Source: an uncultured Bacteroidales bacterium (GTDB taxonomy: Bacteria; Bacteroidota; Bacteroidia; Bacteroidales; Paludibacteraceae). From it: a DNA stretch of 8,502 nt. Position numbers and translations under genes: made by a program. Shown in pieces: positions 6,525 to 8,502 of this stretch. Position 1 is the first letter of the stretch. Each line of letters opens with the position of its first letter. A model generated the notes under the pieces. The model was not told the DNA's origin and searched no databases. It saw only the letters and a program-made list of their open reading frames with translations. The stretch is from assembly GCA_937907165.1 (NCBI GenBank), contig CALCUH010000120.1, positions 1 to 8,502 on the forward strand, given 5' to 3'.

Positions 6525-7391
6525 CTATTCCTTCATGGTCTCTTTCCAAATAACATCGCAGACAACGATAATCCCATCCTTTATGTGAACGCATAAACCC
6601 ATTCTGGAACGGACTTTGCGGTTGTGACGGATAGAGGGCAACCACTCGCCGCTGGTCGCCGCTACGGTGCGAAGTAGGAGATCGTCTAATTGGTGGTCCG
6701 CACTTTTCCGCACCGTTAGGTCTGTCAGCCTCCCGTCACGTTCGACGTTAAACTCCAAGATGTACCAAAGGTCTTTCTTCGCTTCGTCGGAAAGGTTCTT
6801 GTATTCCTCGCTGTCGTAAATCATGGAACCCATCTTTTCTGTGAATTCAGAGGCTGACATACGGTGCTTAGCCACTAAATCCACGACCCGACAAATGGCC
6901 GTGTCTTTCGCGATCTTATGCAAAGAATCCTGCGATATGATTTCTTCTTTATCGGTTAATGGCTCCGAATCAGGCTCTGGAGGCAGCGGCAGGTAGACGG
7001 CGGAAAGATCGTCCAAGCTATCGAACAATTGGGGCGGATAGATAAAATCCCCCTGCATTGCGTCGTCGTTCTCAAAGTAGGCCGCGATGAAGGCGCTGTC
7101 CACCTCTTCCGACTCCTCCGCTACAGGTCGATTGGACGTCGGAGAGGAACAAGCGGATAGGGCTAACAAGGATGTGGCGATGCCTACGATGTGTAAAGCC
7201 TTCCCCTCTTTCTGCTTGAGAATCAACTGTTTTTGCAAGAGACGTGTCTCCGCTTCGCATTTCGGACAGCTTCCCAAACATTCTCCATGATGGTGGCAAG
7301 AAGTCGGTTGATACTCAATACCATTCTGCTCCGCTATGCGTTTCCGTATCAGCTTTAGCATCTCACATTTTTGTTTGCCTTTGTTTGTCAT
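6525..7391 (-). CDS. Membrane-anchored TonB C-terminal-domain protein with Cys-rich N-terminus
   Basis: This encodes 288 aa. Residues ~208-270 (WYILEFNVERDGRLTDLTVRKS, then LRTVAATSGEWLPSI) match the TonB C-terminal fold, the part that contacts TonB boxes of outer-membrane transporters. Residues 66-80 form a single membrane segment. Before it lies C32, C38, C42 and C45 (Cx5CxxxCxxC, in the block GECLGSCPKCEAE), a probable metal-binding motif seen in Bacteroidales proteins of this type. The periplasmic linker (~85-200) is acidic and Pro-rich around residues 135-145 (LPLPPEPDSEPL), rather short for a TonB spacer. LSAC at 78-81 also fits a lipobox. No ExbB/ExbD genes are nearby, so it could be an orphan energy transducer or a protein that only borrows the fold. 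The start is uncertain: ATG 7391 is the longest, and Met11 (ATG at 7361) gives MLKLIRKRIAEQNG, which resembles related starts. Confidence 0.75.
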   Translation of the reverse strand: MTNKGKQKCEMLKLIRKRIAEQNGIEYQPTSCHHHGECLGSCPKCEAETRLLQKQLILKQKEGKALHIVGIATSLLALSACSSPTSNRPVAEESEEVDSAFIAAYFENDDAMQGDFIYPPQLFDSLDDLSAVYLPLPPEPDSEPLTDKEEIISQDSLHKIAKDTAICRVVDLVAKHRMSASEFTEKMGSMIYDSEEYKNLSDEAKKDLWYILEFNVERDGRLTDLTVRKSADHQLDDLLLRTVAATSGEWLPSIRHNRKVRSRMGLCVHIKDGIIVVCDVIWKETMKE

Positions 7392-7649
7392 AATAATTGA
7401 TTTTACAATAAAGCTAAGAAAAAAGATTTTCCCTCGAATAGGATTGCCCCGTAAATAATTGAAAAAAACTGCGAGTTTATATGAAAATATAAAATGATAT
7501 GTTGTAATGCATTGATAAATAGTTTATTAGATGTTGTGTAGCTCCTTCGAAAGGTAAATTATAAATAGTAAAATAGTAAATGAAAAATATATGTTTTTTG
7601 CGCCCGAATGATTATCTTTGGAGGAGAAAAATTAATAAAATCGGTATTT
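7392..7649. other. AT-rich divergent intergenic region
   Basis: These 258 bases between the minus-strand TonB-like gene and purT are strongly AT-rich and hold no convincing gene or RNA. On the minus strand TAGCTTTA (7416-7409) is one base off the TAnnTTTG -7 motif and could serve the TonB-like gene, without a clear -33 partner. A short direct repeat AATAGTAAA occurs twice around 7564-7580. Confidence 0.5.
7613..7620 (+). promoter_or_regulatory. Probable -7 promoter element for purT
   Basis: TATCTTTG fits the TAnnTTTG motif exactly. A TTTG at 7597-7600 is too close (12 bases), and the sequence at the usual spacing (around 7590-7593, ending TG) is a poor -33 box. If the element is used, transcription starts near 7627, which rules out the upstream ATG at 7608 and supports the ATG at 7650 as the purT start. 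Confidence 0.45.
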
Positions 7650-8339
7650 ATGACTAAATTCGGAACAATCTATAAGAAGGGTGGGAAAAAAGCCCTTTTG
7701 TGTGGCTCCGGTGAGTTGGGAAAGGAAGTCGCCATAGAGTTACAACGCCTTGGAATACAGGTTATTGCCCTAGATAAGTATGAAAATGCGCCTGCGATGC
7801 AGGTGGCACACAAATCATATGTGTTATCCATGTTGGATGGCGCTCGTTTGCGTGAGATCATCGCGGAGGAGAAGCCTGATTACATCATCCCGGAGGTGGA
7901 GGCGATCGCCACACCTACTTTGGTGGAGTTGGAGAAGGAGGGATATAATGTGATTCCTACCGCACAGGCCGCATTCTTGACGATGAATCGTGAAGGCATC
8001 CGCCGTTTGGCTGCTGAGCAACTAGGGTTGAAAACCTCCCGCTACAAGTTCGCCGCCACTCGTGAAGAGTATGTGGCTGCGGTGAAGGAGATTGGTATTC
8101 CGTGTGTCGTGAAGCCGATTATGAGTTCGTCTGGTCACGGGCAAAGCACCGTGAAGAGCGAGGCTGACGTCGACAAGGCGTGGACCAATGCCCAAGAGGG
8201 TGGTCGTGCCGGTGCCGGTCGTGCCATAGATGCTCACATAGTTGTTGCCGTCCTTATAGGCAACAACCTTCGCCTTCGTGATCTTGACCGGCTCGTTGAA
8301 ATTGTAACCCACGTACTGGTTCTTGCCCCAGTCGCTTGA
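7650..8339 (+). CDS. purT: Phosphoribosylglycinamide formyltransferase 2, N-terminal half fused to foreign sequence
   Basis: PurT makes formyl-GAR from GAR, formate and ATP in purine synthesis. I use ATG 7650 (an in-frame ATG at 7608 adds 14 residues) because numbering from it then agrees with my recollection of E. coli PurT: GSGELGKE at 19-26 with E22, E82 in IIPEVEAIAT, R114 in MNREGIRRL, K155 in CVVKP. The ATP-grasp loop reads SSSGHGQS at 159-166, with His where Lys is usual. Similarity runs to GGRAGAGR (residue 191, base 8222). From about 8223 the frame gives unrelated residues to a stop at 8339, so the second half of the ATP-grasp domain, including the Mg-binding glutamates, is missing (E. 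coli PurT is 392 aa). The enzyme could not work as written. The bases after the junction belong to an opposite-strand coding sequence, pointing to a chimeric join or a disrupted gene. Confidence 0.85.
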   Translation: MTKFGTIYKKGGKKALLCGSGELGKEVAIELQRLGIQVIALDKYENAPAMQVAHKSYVLSMLDGARLREIIAEEKPDYIIPEVEAIATPTLVELEKEGYNVIPTAQAAFLTMNREGIRRLAAEQLGLKTSRYKFAATREEYVAAVKEIGIPCVVKPIMSSSGHGQSTVKSEADVDKAWTNAQEGGRAGAGRAIDAHIVVAVLIGNNLRLRDLDRLVEIVTHVLVLAPVA

Positions 8340-8502
8340 ACCGTACCAGGTCGGAACAGTCGCCGTATCACCGTCAAACGGCTTGTATTCATCTCCGGCA
8401 TGATAGTTTTCAGAATTCGCATACCTGACCGGATAGCCGTAGGTCTTCGGCATCGTGCCGTTCTCGGTCAGCAGGACGCTCTCGACCGCAACCGGCTTCG
8501 TG
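8202..8502 (-). CDS. Discoidin (F5/8 type C)-like domain fragment, both ends missing
   Basis: Read on the minus strand from the window edge, the frame is open and protein-like for about 92 codons (first complete codon at 8501-8499), through ESVLLTENGTMPKTYGYPV and ending in DGNNYVSIYGTTG. The order DGDTAT, WYGSSDWGKNQYVGYNF and EPVKITKAKVVAY matches a galactose-binding/discoidin domain: a 'loss of cofactor' acidic stretch, an aromatic strand, then PVKITKA. Such domains sit in large secreted proteins that bind glycans. The Met at 8453-8451 is internal, not a start. Beyond about 8202-8225 the frame enters antisense of purT and loses sense. Codon use differs from the genes to the left. I infer another part of this genome or another organism. 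Confidence 0.55.

Noticed and set aside
7608..7650. ATG at 7608 as the purT start
   Set aside because: It overlaps a TAnnTTTG promoter motif and adds 14 residues not found in the family, whereas ATG 7650 puts all ligand residues at the E. coli numbering.
8022..8453. Minus-strand frame 8022-8453 as one complete 143-aa gene
   Set aside because: Only the part right of about 8202-8225 is protein-like; the rest is antisense of purT, and its first Met is internal to a frame that runs off the window.

Overview
The window looks like Bacteroidales chromosome (Bacteroides/Parabacteroides-like). The reasons are the agmatine deiminase / N-carbamoylputrescine amidase pair, promoter motifs of the Bacteroidetes type (TAnnTTTG), the absence of clear Shine-Dalgarno sequences, a membrane-anchored TonB-like protein with a Cys-rich N-terminus, and RhuM-type genes of a style common in that order. 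This assignment is inference from protein resemblance; no search was run.

Layout. (1) Positions 1-3067 hold a same-strand tandem array of one partial and three complete genes. They encode RhuM-type DNA-binding proteins with a C-terminal phospholipase-D-like module. The genes share almost identical 5' ends, 3' ends and spacers, but their central 316-331 bp differ and alternate by type. Positions 1-1258 reappear base for base at 1800-3057, a period of 1799 bp or two genes. (2) Positions 3068-5080 carry a good Bacteroidetes promoter followed by aguA and aguB, which together convert agmatine to putrescine. (3) 5114-6382 encodes a secreted histidine-type phosphatase, probably a phytase/MINPP relative. 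(4) 6383-6524 is a short convergent gap with imperfect hairpins. (5) 6525-7391 (minus) encodes a TonB-C-terminal-domain protein with a four-Cys N-terminal motif and a possible lipobox in its membrane segment. (6) 7392-7649 is an AT-rich divergent intergenic region. (7) From 7650 runs a purT gene that matches E. coli PurT residue by residue for about 191 residues and then stops matching abruptly near 8202-8225. The remaining ~280 bp read on the minus strand as part of a discoidin-like extracellular protein with different style and composition, so this is either a chimeric assembly join or a real rearrangement that destroyed purT.

The most interesting region is the RhuM-PLD array. Its conserved ends flank an exchangeable recognition-like segment, as expected of a locus that diversifies by recombination. 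Within each variable segment sits an inverted repeat whose loop and inner stem are constant, while the outer stem bases differ between variants yet still pair. The exact 1799-bp repeat and the purT junction both need read-level confirmation before biological weight is put on copy number or on the fusion.
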